A stretch of 13,604 bases of DNA from Candidatus Poseidoniaceae archaeon (GTDB lineage Archaea > Thermoplasmatota > Poseidoniia > Poseidoniales > Poseidoniaceae). The position numbers and the translations under genes are program-made. Numbering within the stretch: position 1 is the stretch's first letter; every line of letters begins with the position of its first letter. The stretch lies in the NCBI GenBank assembly GCA_022425185.1, contig JAKMFY010000100.1:1-13604 (forward strand), given 5' to 3'. Of this stretch, positions 1-6,511 are shown piece by piece. Under the pieces are notes generated by a model. The model was not told where the DNA came from and did not search any database. It was given only the letters and a program-made list of their open reading frames with translations.

Positions 1-1305
1 GTTAACATCTGGTTGGATTTTAACATCAATGAGTTTCGATTCACCGGGAAGTAGTCGAACTCCTGTGGATGGATTGACTCCGGCTCCGGAAGGGTAAGAA
101 AAAGCCACATTCCAATCTTGTGGCAAATTAAGAATTGATGGAGAAATGGAATCAGATATATTTCCAGTATTCTTCAAATTCATCGTAATTTTACCCCATG
201 AACCGGGTATTGCTCCGCTTGTTGAAACTCCTGTTGCTTCGATTTGGTATTCTTCAATACGAGCTGATTGGTCATAAATAATCACAATATCATCAATCCA
301 ATAACCGTTACTTGTACCAGAACCATCGCTCGTAAAAGTAAATTTGAATTGGGAATTGGCATGAAGATGTTGGTTGGGATCTACGGGAATGATTGGTGTT
401 GTGTGGCCCATATTAGTATTGGATATTGTCCTCCATTCCCCTAAATTTACATCAACGGTTCCGGCGATGGTGGCCAACTCGTCCCAAGCACCGTTTTGGT
501 TTTTGGCGTATAATTTCAATTCATCATTTGTATCAGCGCTTCCAGTATAGAAAAATGAGATTCCATTTGTCATTAACGGGTTGTATACGACATCGCTGAA
601 ATCGAGTACAGGTGTTGTAAGAGAAGTTTGTAGATTGTTACTATACGATCCCATACTACCTTGTCCAATATGGCAAGAACTGCCCATGCTCAGAGCAGCA
701 TCTGAACTCATCCCCCACTCTGGTCCGGTATTCCATCCCAATAAGGACGTGCATGTTGAATATGAAAACGCAACTGTATAGTGTCTCGCCAGTATGTCGT
801 TACCAGTATTATCATCGACATCGCTATGACTTGTAGTGACGCGAAATGTATGGTTTCCTGAATAGTTAACGTACACATTGTAAAAGGTTGCAGTGCCTTG
901 CCCACTGCTGGATAAACCGTTCATTGTTATCGTGCGATTGGCCAGTTCAAATTGTTCATATTCATTGTGTAGGATCAAAAGTTCCAGCGTGATTATCCCT
1001 GATGCGGAGGTTCCATCGTTTCGCACTGTAACCTCGATATCCATTGGAGTTGAGTTTACGGAGTCAGTGACGTACAATTCTGCAGGTCGGTTGAAATTAG
1101 GGATTGGATGGTTTGAAGAAAACATCTTGAATTGATTTTCGTCAGCCACATTGGAATACGTAATTGAGACTTCGACTGGCGAGATGTCAATTCCAGAGTT
1201 TTTTGCACTCAAAAAATTCGTATCAGTATCGAGGATTGATGGATCTGATAATGGTTGAAAAATCAAACAAATAAGAACAATCGTCGCAGATAGTCCTCGG
1301 CCCAT
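1..1305 (-). CDS. Large secreted multi-domain surface protein, N-terminal 435 residues (runs off left edge)
   Basis: One frame on the minus strand stays open from an ATG at 1305 to the window edge, so only the N-terminus is present. Residues 1-20 look like a signal peptide (MGRGL then a hydrophobic stretch ATIVLICLIF). Three regions follow. About residues 70-185 resemble a CARDB-type beta sandwich (VTVRNDGTSASGIITLEL, then TGNDILARHYTVA). About 185-350 resemble a MAM/jelly-roll domain of the kind found in secreted archaeal and bacterial proteins (ISFFYTGS, FKFTF, then GYWIDDIVIIYD). About 355-435 resemble a NEW3-like domain (KITMNLKNTGNISDSISPSI, ending in LLPGESKLIDVKIQP). N-glycosylation sequons such as NRT, NYS, NHT and NIS are present. 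It lies 30 nt downstream of a membrane-anchored protein on the same strand, with GGGTGA about 10 nt before the ATG. A cell-surface or exported adhesion/substrate-binding role is inferred; no catalytic motif is visible in the part present. Confidence 0.82.
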   Translation of the reverse strand, partial: MGRGLSATIVLICLIFQPLSDPSILDTDTNFLSAKNSGIDISPVEVSITYSNVADENQFKMFSSNHPIPNFNRPAELYVTDSVNSTPMDIEVTVRNDGTSASGIITLELLILHNEYEQFELANRTITMNGLSSSGQGTATFYNVYVNYSGNHTFRVTTSHSDVDDNTGNDILARHYTVAFSYSTCTSLLGWNTGPEWGMSSDAALSMGSSCHIGQGSMGSYSNNLQTSLTTPVLDFSDVVYNPLMTNGISFFYTGSADTNDELKLYAKNQNGAWDELATIAGTVDVNLGEWRTISNTNMGHTTPIIPVDPNQHLHANSQFKFTFTSDGSGTSNGYWIDDIVIIYDQSARIEEYQIEATGVSTSGAIPGSWGKITMNLKNTGNISDSISPSILNLPQDWNVAFSYPSGAGVNPSTGVRLLPGESKLIDVKIQPDVN

Positions 1306-1335
1306 ATTATGGTATTCACCCTTGACGTATTTGAT

Positions 1336-2157
1336 TTATTCGTCAGCGGATTCTGATTGAGCCAATCGGAGTTTTTCTTCGCGTTTCTTATCCTTTGCTC
1401 GCGCTGCAAAATAAACCGTAAAGGATGGAATGAGGACCATTGAAAAACAACCGACTACTGCAGCTAATGCCCAGAGAAATTCTGTGGCGGCATCAATGGA
1501 ATATACTTCAATAGATGAAAATTCTTCATTGACAGTTTGGATTTGGATGACTGGTTGGATTGATTTGTTGCCTGGTTCAAGAATCTGAATCAAAAGTTGC
1601 GTTGAACCATGAAGATAATCAATTTCTTTCCTCGCCTCCTCTTCAGCCTCTTGTATGTCGTCTGCGTACACAGTACCATTTGATCGTCTTGCTGGATTGG
1701 TTGATGTCAGCGACCGCAATTCAATACTCGATTCTTCAGCCTCTATCTCTATGGTATCACTGAATTGACAATGCTCTGAGCATCTAAAGTCCACCTTTTC
1801 GCCATCAACTGTAACCTTGGCATCTTCTACTCCTAGGAATTGGTGGCTGTATAATTTAGCAGTATTCGATAATTTTATGATAGCACCTGTGGCTAAATCT
1901 TCGACTGTCATATTTACCCATGTTAGATTTTGAGCATCAGTTTCAACGACTGCGGTCCAGTAGGTTTGATTGTTGATTACTTGTTTATCTAATTCTATTT
2001 CGTTAAATTCTGTATTCTTTGCATCCGTTTCATAAATGTAGTAATTTGGCGATACGGTGGCTCCGTATACAGCATACGAGAGCATAAATATGAGTGTTAG
2101 CGATAGACCAATCAACGTTCGTAAGAGGTTGGGGTTCTGTGCTAGAGCCTTCTTCAT
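1336..2157 (-). CDS. Membrane-anchored ectodomain protein with two TM segments, function unknown
   Basis: I do not recognise the family. The protein (273 aa from the chosen start) has a membrane segment at about residues 11-32 (LLRTLIGLSLTLIFMLSYAV), a roughly 190-residue region expected to be extracytoplasmic with several N-x-S/T sequons (NQT, NLT, NMT, NGT, NKS) and a Cys pair (CSEHC), a second membrane segment near 225-249 (FLWALAAVVGCFSMVLIPSF), and a short highly charged cytoplasmic tail (AKDKKREEKLRL). This predicts both ends inside and a beta-rich ectodomain outside. The start is uncertain: in-frame ATGs also lie at 2211 and 2220, and the one at 2220 is about 25-30 nt from a TATA-like AT stretch, which would suit a leaderless transcript. 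ATG 2157 is preferred because the basic MKKALAQNPN leads directly into the membrane helix. It is followed after 30 nt by the secreted surface protein, so the two are probably cotranscribed. Confidence 0.75.
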   Translation of the reverse strand: MKKALAQNPNLLRTLIGLSLTLIFMLSYAVYGATVSPNYYIYETDAKNTEFNEIELDKQVINNQTYWTAVVETDAQNLTWVNMTVEDLATGAIIKLSNTAKLYSHQFLGVEDAKVTVDGEKVDFRCSEHCQFSDTIEIEAEESSIELRSLTSTNPARRSNGTVYADDIQEAEEEARKEIDYLHGSTQLLIQILEPGNKSIQPVIQIQTVNEEFSSIEVYSIDAATEFLWALAAVVGCFSMVLIPSFTVYFAARAKDKKREEKLRLAQSESADE

Positions 2158-2243
2158 TAGTCTCGCCAAACACGCCTGATTGATGAAGACTTGTACTGGT
2201 CCAATGGACATTATGCACATCGTTTTGAACAGTTAATCGCCCG

Positions 2244-2256
2244 TTTTATTCAAATA
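2244..2256. promoter_or_regulatory. AT-rich core between divergent genes, candidate bidirectional TATA region
   Basis: The gap between the minus-strand membrane protein and the plus-strand ribosomal operon contains TTTTATTCAAATA. On the plus strand this could be a TATA-like box about 40 nt before the S19e ATG, leaving a short leader that contains GGTG. On the minus strand the complementary AATAAAA lies about 25 nt from the ATG at 2220. The placement fits archaeal box A spacing, but the match to consensus is only moderate and the call is inference. Confidence 0.4.
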
Positions 2257-2290
2257 GGGGAGACAAGTCGGAAGGTTGCTTGGTGTAGAC

Positions 2291-2785
2291 ATGACGACGT
2301 TTTATGATGTTCCTGCGAACTTTCTTATTCCAGCTGTTGCTGAACAATTGAAGAGCAATGCCTCGATTTCAATGCCTGAATGGGCTCAAGTTGTAAAAAC
2401 TGGCTCCTCTCGTGAGCGCCCTCCTAGCCAAACGGACTGGTGGCACATCCGCGGAGCAGCAATGTTGCGAAAAATTGCACGACAAGGGCCAATCGGTGTA
2501 ACCCTCCTTTCTCAAGAGTACGGAGGCCGCAAAAATAACGGTTCAAAACCAAACACACCTGGTGTTGGATCACGTAAGGTTATTCGAGCGATTCTCCAAC
2601 AACTCGAAGATGCTGGACTCGTTGCAACACAAGCAACACGAGTTATCGAACCAGAAAACAGAGAAGCAACTCAACTCTACTCTGGCCGTGTTATTACGCC
2701 AGCAGGTCACAAACTCTTGAACGAAGTTGCTCACGCAGTTCGACCTGATGTTGAAGCAGAATACCCAGGACTCGATAAGTACTGA
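2291..2785 (+). CDS. rps19e: 30S ribosomal protein S19e
   Basis: S19e is a small-subunit protein found in archaea and eukaryotes but not bacteria, needed for late 30S/40S maturation. The sequence (164 aa) carries the family signatures in order: an N-terminal YDVPA.FLI..VAEQLK region, MPEWAQVVKTG near residue 32, WWHIRGAAMLRKIARQGPIG near 50, then LSQEYGGRKNNG and GSRKVIRAILQQLEDAGLV, and the C-terminal GRVITPAGHKLL. The frame also opens at a TTG at 2276, but ATG 2291 gives the normal N-terminus and has GGTG a few bases upstream. It is the first gene of a plus-strand translation operon and lies 23 nt before the PDCD5 gene, a pairing common in archaea. Confidence 0.96.
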   Translation: MTTFYDVPANFLIPAVAEQLKSNASISMPEWAQVVKTGSSRERPPSQTDWWHIRGAAMLRKIARQGPIGVTLLSQEYGGRKNNGSKPNTPGVGSRKVIRAILQQLEDAGLVATQATRVIEPENREATQLYSGRVITPAGHKLLNEVAHAVRPDVEAEYPGLDKY

Positions 2786-2808
2786 TTGGAAGTGAGTAGG
2801 TGGTTTCT

Positions 2809-3168
2809 ATGGTCGATAATACGTCTTCAGAACTTGAAGCATTTCGACTACGACGTCAACAAGAACTTCAACAGCAGTTAGCACAACAAGCAAAGCAACA
2901 AGCAGATGCTGAAGTTGAATCTCAGGCAAAAGCTGCAGAGCAAAATGCTCTCGATTCAGCCATGCGAACTATCCTTTCACCCGAAGCCAGAGGGCGTTTG
3001 ACAAATGTGTCTTTGGTCGATCCTTCCCGTGCTGAGTTACTCAAGAAGCAACTCGTTTCTCTCCATCAAGAATCCAAAATCTCTGTGCCTGTATCCGATG
3101 AGCAGCTTAAGAGAATTCTAACCAACCTATCCAAGAGCCGCCGTAGTGCGTCTATCCGTCGAATCTGA
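2809..3168 (+). CDS. PDCD5-family DNA-binding protein (archaeal YMR074C/TFAR19 homologue)
   Basis: The 119-aa product matches the PDCD5 family: an N-terminal Gln/Ala-rich helix ([20 protein letters not shown]), then the conserved core [31 protein letters not shown] and [14 protein letters not shown], and a basic tail ([10 protein letters not shown]). Archaeal members are small helical-bundle proteins described as DNA binding; their exact role is not settled. The frame also allows a GTG start at 2800, but ATG 2809 is preceded by AGGTGG with suitable spacing. Its position between S19e and L39e is the usual archaeal neighbourhood and supports a link to ribosome or protein homeostasis. Confidence 0.93.
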   Translation: MVDNTSSELEAFRLRRQQELQQQLAQQAKQQADAEVESQAKAAEQNALDSAMRTILSPEARGRLTNVSLVDPSRAELLKKQLVSLHQESKISVPVSDEQLKRILTNLSKSRRSASIRRI

Positions 3169-3184
3169 TGAGGGGTGCTCGAAC

Positions 3185-3340
3185 ATGTCAAAAAATAAAC
3201 CAGCAGCAAAGAAAATTCGCCTCATGAAGGCAGGGAAGCAAAACCGACGTGTACCCGTATGGGTCATGCTCAAGACCAACCGCGGCACAGTTTCGCATCC
3301 AAAGCGTCACCACTGGCGACGTAGCAAATTACAACGATGA
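3185..3340 (+). CDS. rpl39e: 50S ribosomal protein L39e
   Basis: This 51-residue, very basic protein is the archaeal/eukaryotic L39e, which lines the ribosomal exit tunnel. The family core is obvious: [20 protein letters not shown], then [18 protein letters not shown]. The length equals the normal L39e length. The frame is open upstream to 3146 inside the end of the PDCD5 gene, but only the ATG at 3185 gives an L39e-like N-terminus; GAGGGGTG lies about 10 nt upstream. Its TGA stop lies just before the ribosome binding site of L31e, as in the conserved L39e-L31e pair of archaea. Confidence 0.96.
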   Translation: MSKNKPAAKKIRLMKAGKQNRRVPVWVMLKTNRGTVSHPKRHHWRRSKLQR

Positions 3341-3345
3341 GGTGA
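3339..3345 (+). promoter_or_regulatory. Near-consensus ribosome binding site of L31e
   Basis: GAGGTGA begins within the last two bases of the L39e stop codon and sits 4 nt before the L31e ATG. It matches the complement of the archaeal 16S 3' end and sets the spacing pattern used here to choose starts. Confidence 0.75.
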
Positions 3346-3349
3346 CAAG

Positions 3350-3628
3350 ATGGCAAGAGCAGCAACATCCGAACTTATCGTACCACTGAGAAATGCATGG
3401 AACATTACACGCTACAAGCGTGCACCTCGTGCCATTCAAATCATTAAAGACCAAGTTATTCGTCATCTCAAAGTAACTCCAGAGGAAGAAATCTACATCG
3501 ACCCTGAAGTGAATGAGAAAATCTGGGAACGTGGGATTGAAAACCCACCACGGAAGATCAAACTGACCGTCATTCGTCACGATGAACCTGACATTCCTAT
3601 TGAAGTCAAATTGTACGTGGAGGCATAA
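3350..3628 (+). CDS. rpl31e: 50S ribosomal protein L31e
   Basis: L31e sits near the exit of the large-subunit tunnel and is restricted to archaea and eukaryotes. The 92-aa product shows the family pattern IVPLRNAW...[22 protein letters not shown] near residues 9-40, followed by the conserved [20 protein letters not shown] and [10 protein letters not shown] segments. Length is normal. It starts 9 nt after L39e with an excellent GAGGTGA site and ends 2 nt before S17e. In many archaea L31e is followed by eIF6 and L18a/LX; here S17e takes that place. Confidence 0.96.
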   Translation: MARAATSELIVPLRNAWNITRYKRAPRAIQIIKDQVIRHLKVTPEEEIYIDPEVNEKIWERGIENPPRKIKLTVIRHDEPDIPIEVKLYVEA

Positions 3629-3630
3629 AT

Positions 3631-3822
3631 ATGGGAAATATTCGACCAAGTTTTATCAAAATTAGAGCCATTCGACTTGTTGAAGAACACGGTGAGAAAT
3701 TCACAGATGACTTCGATCACAACAAATTGATGGTGTCGCAACTTACAGACGTAAGTACAAAGAAACTACGAAATTGGATTGCAGGCTACGTTACTCGTTA
3801 CCGCCAACGTCGTACTGATTAA
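3631..3822 (+). CDS. rps17e: 30S ribosomal protein S17e
   Basis: The product (63 aa) has the complete short archaeal S17e form: [20 protein letters not shown] at the start, [19 protein letters not shown] in the middle, and the highly conserved [20 protein letters not shown] at the end. S17e is a small-subunit protein shared with eukaryotes, whose version is longer. The ATG lies 2 nt after the L31e stop, and GGAGG within the end of the L31e gene supplies its ribosome binding site, so translation of the two is probably coupled. Confidence 0.94.
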   Translation: MGNIRPSFIKIRAIRLVEEHGEKFTDDFDHNKLMVSQLTDVSTKKLRNWIAGYVTRYRQRRTD

Positions 3823-3836
3823 ACGGAGTCGGTTCT

Positions 3837-4058
3837 GTGCCCATTTGGGTTGATTGGAATCGAACACCGGTATCTGTTCACGGGAACGATACTGAACAAC
3901 TCGAATTATTGATTCTACATTTACGAAATCAACACAATGTACGTCGTCGCTCACTCGTTATGCCCGACCGAGAATCAGGTGGTTTTCTTTTTTTCATCTA
4001 CCAAGCCTGTAATCCGATGTGGATTGCAGAATTTGTCAATTCTATGGAGGGTAACTAA
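3837..4058 (+). CDS. Unrecognised 73-aa protein between S17e and TrmJ
   Basis: I do not recognise this protein. It begins at a GTG with CGGAG 8 nt upstream, 14 nt after the S17e stop, and its TAA overlaps the TrmJ ATG (TAATG), so it is translationally coupled to the methylase; that makes it very likely a real gene. The sequence is mixed alpha/beta in appearance: an N-terminal Trp-containing strand (PIWVDWNRTPVSV), a helix (QLELLILHLRNQH), a basic turn (NVRRRSLVMP), a hydrophobic strand (GGFLFFIYQ) and a short C-terminal helix. There is no clear membrane segment or metal motif. By context it may act in ribosome or tRNA metabolism. It does not resemble eIF6 or L18a/LX, which might be expected after L31e. 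Confidence 0.72.
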   Translation: MPIWVDWNRTPVSVHGNDTEQLELLILHLRNQHNVRRRSLVMPDRESGGFLFFIYQACNPMWIAEFVNSMEGN

Positions 4059-4894
4059 TGGGAGATCGAAGTGACTTGCCTCTTCCATCATCTCCGTATG
4101 ATCTTGTTATCGTCCTCGTAGGCGTTCAACACCCAGGTAATCTTGGTGCAGTTTGTAGGTCATTACTCAATCATGGTTATGATCGGCTTCGATTGGTAAA
4201 TCCAGTATGCAGTCCGGATGATATCGAAGCGCGGAATCGTGCTAAACATGCTGGAAGAATTTTAGATAATTGTGAAGTGTTTTCATCTTTTGATGCAGCA
4301 GTATCTGACTGTTCAGTTGTTGTGGGTACATCGGGAAAACGGGAAGTTGGTTCTAAAACTCAAATGCGTCATTTCGTGTATCCATGGGAGTTTTCTGATA
4401 GGGTATCTACTCAGACTGAGACAGTGGCTCTAGTGTTTGGAGAGGAAGGTAAAGGACTCGATGAAGAAGATTTGTTGAATTGCGATTATCTGGTTACCTT
4501 GCCAACTTGGGAAGGATATCCAATAACGAATTTGAGCCATGCTGTCCACACGTTAACCTATGAATTACACCGACATCGAGTACTATTAAATCAAGGAAAA
4601 GATGAGGCCATACCCTCTATTGTCCCACTTGAACGAGGAATATCCCCTGAACAACGTGATGTACTTAGAAAAGCCATTATGGACATAGCGAGAAATCTCC
4701 CTGGTGGTGAAGAGAGAAGGAAATCGTTTAGTCATTCCATGATCCGAGCCTTACAGCGTTCTGGCCTACTCCGAGACGAAGCAAACAGGATGATCGGTGG
4801 ACTTGTAGATTCAGCAACTGCTCTTTCATTTGTGGCAGGAAATGATGACTGGCGAGCATCTAGAAGACGTAAGGTAATCCGCGAAGAAGAATAA
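4058..4894 (+). CDS. trmJ: TrmJ-like SPOUT tRNA 2'-O-methyltransferase
   Basis: This 278-aa protein is a SpoU/TrmH-class (SPOUT) methyltransferase, most like TrmJ, which methylates the ribose 2'-OH of nucleotide 32 in tRNA with SAM. The three SPOUT motifs are present in order: HPGNLGAVCRS (residues 25-35, with the catalytic-type Arg34), VALVFGEEGKGLDEEDL (123-139), and LPTWEGYPITNLSHAV (148-163), the knotted SAM-binding region. A roughly 100-residue C-terminal helical extension (about 175-278) matches the extra domain of TrmJ proteins. The start overlaps the stop of the preceding small gene and has GGAGG upstream. It closes the plus-strand translation operon; its TAA directly abuts the reversed stop codon of QueD. 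The target position is inferred from family. Confidence 0.88.
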   Translation: MGDRSDLPLPSSPYDLVIVLVGVQHPGNLGAVCRSLLNHGYDRLRLVNPVCSPDDIEARNRAKHAGRILDNCEVFSSFDAAVSDCSVVVGTSGKREVGSKTQMRHFVYPWEFSDRVSTQTETVALVFGEEGKGLDEEDLLNCDYLVTLPTWEGYPITNLSHAVHTLTYELHRHRVLLNQGKDEAIPSIVPLERGISPEQRDVLRKAIMDIARNLPGGEERRKSFSHSMIRALQRSGLLRDEANRMIGGLVDSATALSFVAGNDDWRASRRRKVIREEE

Positions 4895-5344
4895 CTAAGG
4901 CGTCCATGAGGCCCAACTTTTGGGGGTTTCACGAACATGCATTGCAACGAGTTTCAGTGCAGTTCCATACGAGTTCTTGATGTGTGGTTCTACTTGTTCG
5001 AACGCCCATTTTGCTAAGTTTTCCGCAGTTGGAATAAATGGAACAACAAACGTTCTGTGTTCTGAATTAAGATGACCTAATGCTAGTTTAGCCTCTTCAT
5101 CACCTGAATATACGATGAAAGCGTGATCGACTACATCGTGAATATATTCCATCAGTATTTGACTCACATCGGAGAAATCCATGACCATACCCTCATCACT
5201 TACTCCGGGTGCATTTACAATATCCCCTTCAATTTCAGCTTCGAATCTGTATCGATGTCCATGAAAGTGTCTACATTTACTTTTATGATTTGGAACTCTA
5301 TGGCCCGTATCAGTTTCAACATATCTTCTTATTCTTGTCGTCAT
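4895..5344 (-). CDS. queD: 6-carboxy-tetrahydropterin synthase QueD (PTPS family)
   Basis: QueD converts dihydroneopterin triphosphate to 6-carboxy-5,6,7,8-tetrahydropterin, the second step to preQ0. The 149-aa protein carries the family's features: zinc ligands His15, His28 and His30 in TGHRV and HFHGHRY, the catalytic-type Cys24 four residues before the HGH motif, GMVMDFSDV (about 53-61), the VVDHAF motif near residue 71, PTAENLAKWAFEQ, and the terminal VRET motif. Its ATG overlaps the MsrB stop as ATGA, and GAGGTGA lies 4 nt upstream. It is last in the preQ0 operon; its stop abuts that of TrmJ on the other strand. The neighbouring FolE, QueE and QueC make QueD a firmer call than a generic pyruvoyl-tetrahydropterin synthase. 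Confidence 0.93.
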   Translation of the reverse strand: MTTRIRRYVETDTGHRVPNHKSKCRHFHGHRYRFEAEIEGDIVNAPGVSDEGMVMDFSDVSQILMEYIHDVVDHAFIVYSGDEEAKLALGHLNSEHRTFVVPFIPTAENLAKWAFEQVEPHIKNSYGTALKLVAMHVRETPKSWASWTP

Positions 5345-5730
5345 TTTTTCACCTCAAAATCCATTGCAGCGCTATTAATACAATATCGCTCACCACCGTG
5401 TTTCCTTGGGCCGTCCTTGAATACATGTCCTAAATGAGCATCACAGGTTCCACAACGCACTTCTGTACGTACCATTCCGTGTGTTACATCAATGATTCGC
5501 GATATAGACGCTTCTGAGTCTTCGGAATGAAAGGCTGGCCATCCACATCCAGAATCAAATTTCATTTGATCTGTAAACAAGAGGGTTTTACAGACAATAC
5601 ATGTGTAATTTCCCTTCCTAACTTCTTTGTTCAATATGCCAGTAAAAGGCCGCTCTGTGCCATTTTGTTGTGTTACATAAAAAGAAATATCAGACAACGA
5701 TTCTATGTTTTTTTTCCAGTCATCACTCAT
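5341..5730 (-). CDS. msrB: Peptide-methionine (R)-S-oxide reductase MsrB
   Basis: MsrB reduces the R epimer of methionine sulfoxide in proteins. The 129-aa sequence has all the key elements: zinc-binding CxxC pairs at Cys44/Cys47 and Cys93/Cys96, SGCGWPAF (60-67), RTEVRCGTCDAHLGHVF (88-104) and the catalytic RYCINSAAM with Cys117; Cys62 could serve as the resolving cysteine. ATG 5730 is chosen because AGGTGAT precedes it at normal spacing; GTG 5739 and ATG 5736 are in-frame alternatives lying within that site. The gene overlaps the QueC end by 8 nt and the QueD start by 4 nt, so it is embedded in the preQ0 operon even though it has no known role in that pathway. A shared response to oxidation-sensitive Fe-S chemistry (QueE) or simple cotranscription are both possible. 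Confidence 0.95.
   Translation of the reverse strand: MSDDWKKNIESLSDISFYVTQQNGTERPFTGILNKEVRKGNYTCIVCKTLLFTDQMKFDSGCGWPAFHSEDSEASISRIIDVTHGMVRTEVRCGTCDAHLGHVFKDGPRKHGGERYCINSAAMDFEVKK
5349..5355 (-). promoter_or_regulatory. Ribosome binding site of QueD
   Basis: GAGGTGA on the minus strand lies inside the MsrB coding end, 4 nt before the QueD ATG. It supports ATG 5344 as the true start and tight coupling to MsrB. Confidence 0.75.
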
Positions 5731-6511
5731 GGGCATCACCTTTGTGTTTGGATTCTACTGCCAAGGCATTTGAAAGGATGTTTTCCCAGGGTAACACGTA
5801 CTGAATAGGATCTATCCTTCCGATTGCATGGAATGCTAGAATCCTTTCAATGTCTGAGCCACTTGTCCCAGAACTCTTACCATCCCTATCAGGATTATAG
5901 GAGGTGATGGTATTACCAAGTACCGTATCAAAATCCCATCCAAGTTTCTTTGTAGATTCTAAAGCATCAAGGAGAATGGTCTCTTTATCTCCGTGGAGGA
6001 ATGGTAAATCGAATTCAACAAGTTCATGATCCCAATTACCAATTTTAAATGCTGCATGAAGAGATTCATAAAATTCTGGTCTACAATCTGGGTAAATTGC
6101 ATGATCGCCACTGTGAACGCCAAGGGCTAATACCACCTCTTCACCAGATTCTTTGGCTTTTGACAAAGCAAAACCATAGAGAATTGAGGCGAAAATAGCA
6201 TTGCGATTAGGTACCACTGTCAATTTCATCTGTTCTTCTTCATAGTGTCCTGTTGGTATATCTTGGCCTTCTGTTGTAAGAGCAGAATCAAAGAGTTTCA
6301 TTGCTGGAGATAGATCTACGATGTGATGTTGAACATCGTATTGATGAGTCTTGCAAAATGCAATCGTTGCTTTTGCCTTCTCAATCTCCACCGAATGTTT
6401 TTGTCCATAGATGTAGGAGATGCATGTCGCCTGATATCCGTTTGCTAAATAATGCATCAAGAGGCAGGTTGAATCCATACCTCCGCTAAGAGCGAGAATA
6501 ACTTGCTTCAT
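5723..6511 (-). CDS. queC: QueC-family 7-cyano-7-deazaguanine (preQ0) synthase lacking zinc cysteines
   Basis: QueC converts 7-carboxy-7-deazaguanine to preQ0 with ATP and ammonia. The 262-aa product has the PP-loop SGGMDST (9-15), VVPNRNAIFASILYGFA (99-115), the substrate-site segment GVHSGDHAIYPDCRPEF (131-147) and LGNTITSY (198-205), then R-x-x-AF and GRIDP (231-235), all in QueC order. In known QueC proteins a zinc site is built from SCY plus CGxCxxC. Here these positions are Ser204, then Ser214, Ser217 and Asp220, and there is no cysteine after residue 143. The start is ATG 6511, overlapping the QueE stop as ATGA with GGGGAT just upstream; an upstream in-frame ATG at 6526 is less likely. 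The operon context argues that it still works in preQ0 synthesis, but a changed reaction cannot be excluded. Confidence 0.9.
   Translation of the reverse strand: MKQVILALSGGMDSTCLLMHYLANGYQATCISYIYGQKHSVEIEKAKATIAFCKTHQYDVQHHIVDLSPAMKLFDSALTTEGQDIPTGHYEEEQMKLTVVPNRNAIFASILYGFALSKAKESGEEVVLALGVHSGDHAIYPDCRPEFYESLHAAFKIGNWDHELVEFDLPFLHGDKETILLDALESTKKLGWDFDTVLGNTITSYNPDRDGKSSGTSGSDIERILAFHAIGRIDPIQYVLPWENILSNALAVESKHKGDAHE

Noticed and set aside
3329..3649. Minus-strand frame of 106 codons opposite L31e
   Set aside because: L31e on the plus strand is certain and the antisense translation shows no family features.
4917..4935. T-rich stretch after TrmJ as a terminator
   Set aside because: The run of four Ts followed by Gs lies inside QueD coding sequence and is too weak to call.
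5123..5437. Plus-strand frame of about 100 codons opposite QueD and the start of MsrB
   Set aside because: Composition is random-looking and the opposite strand carries two certain enzymes.
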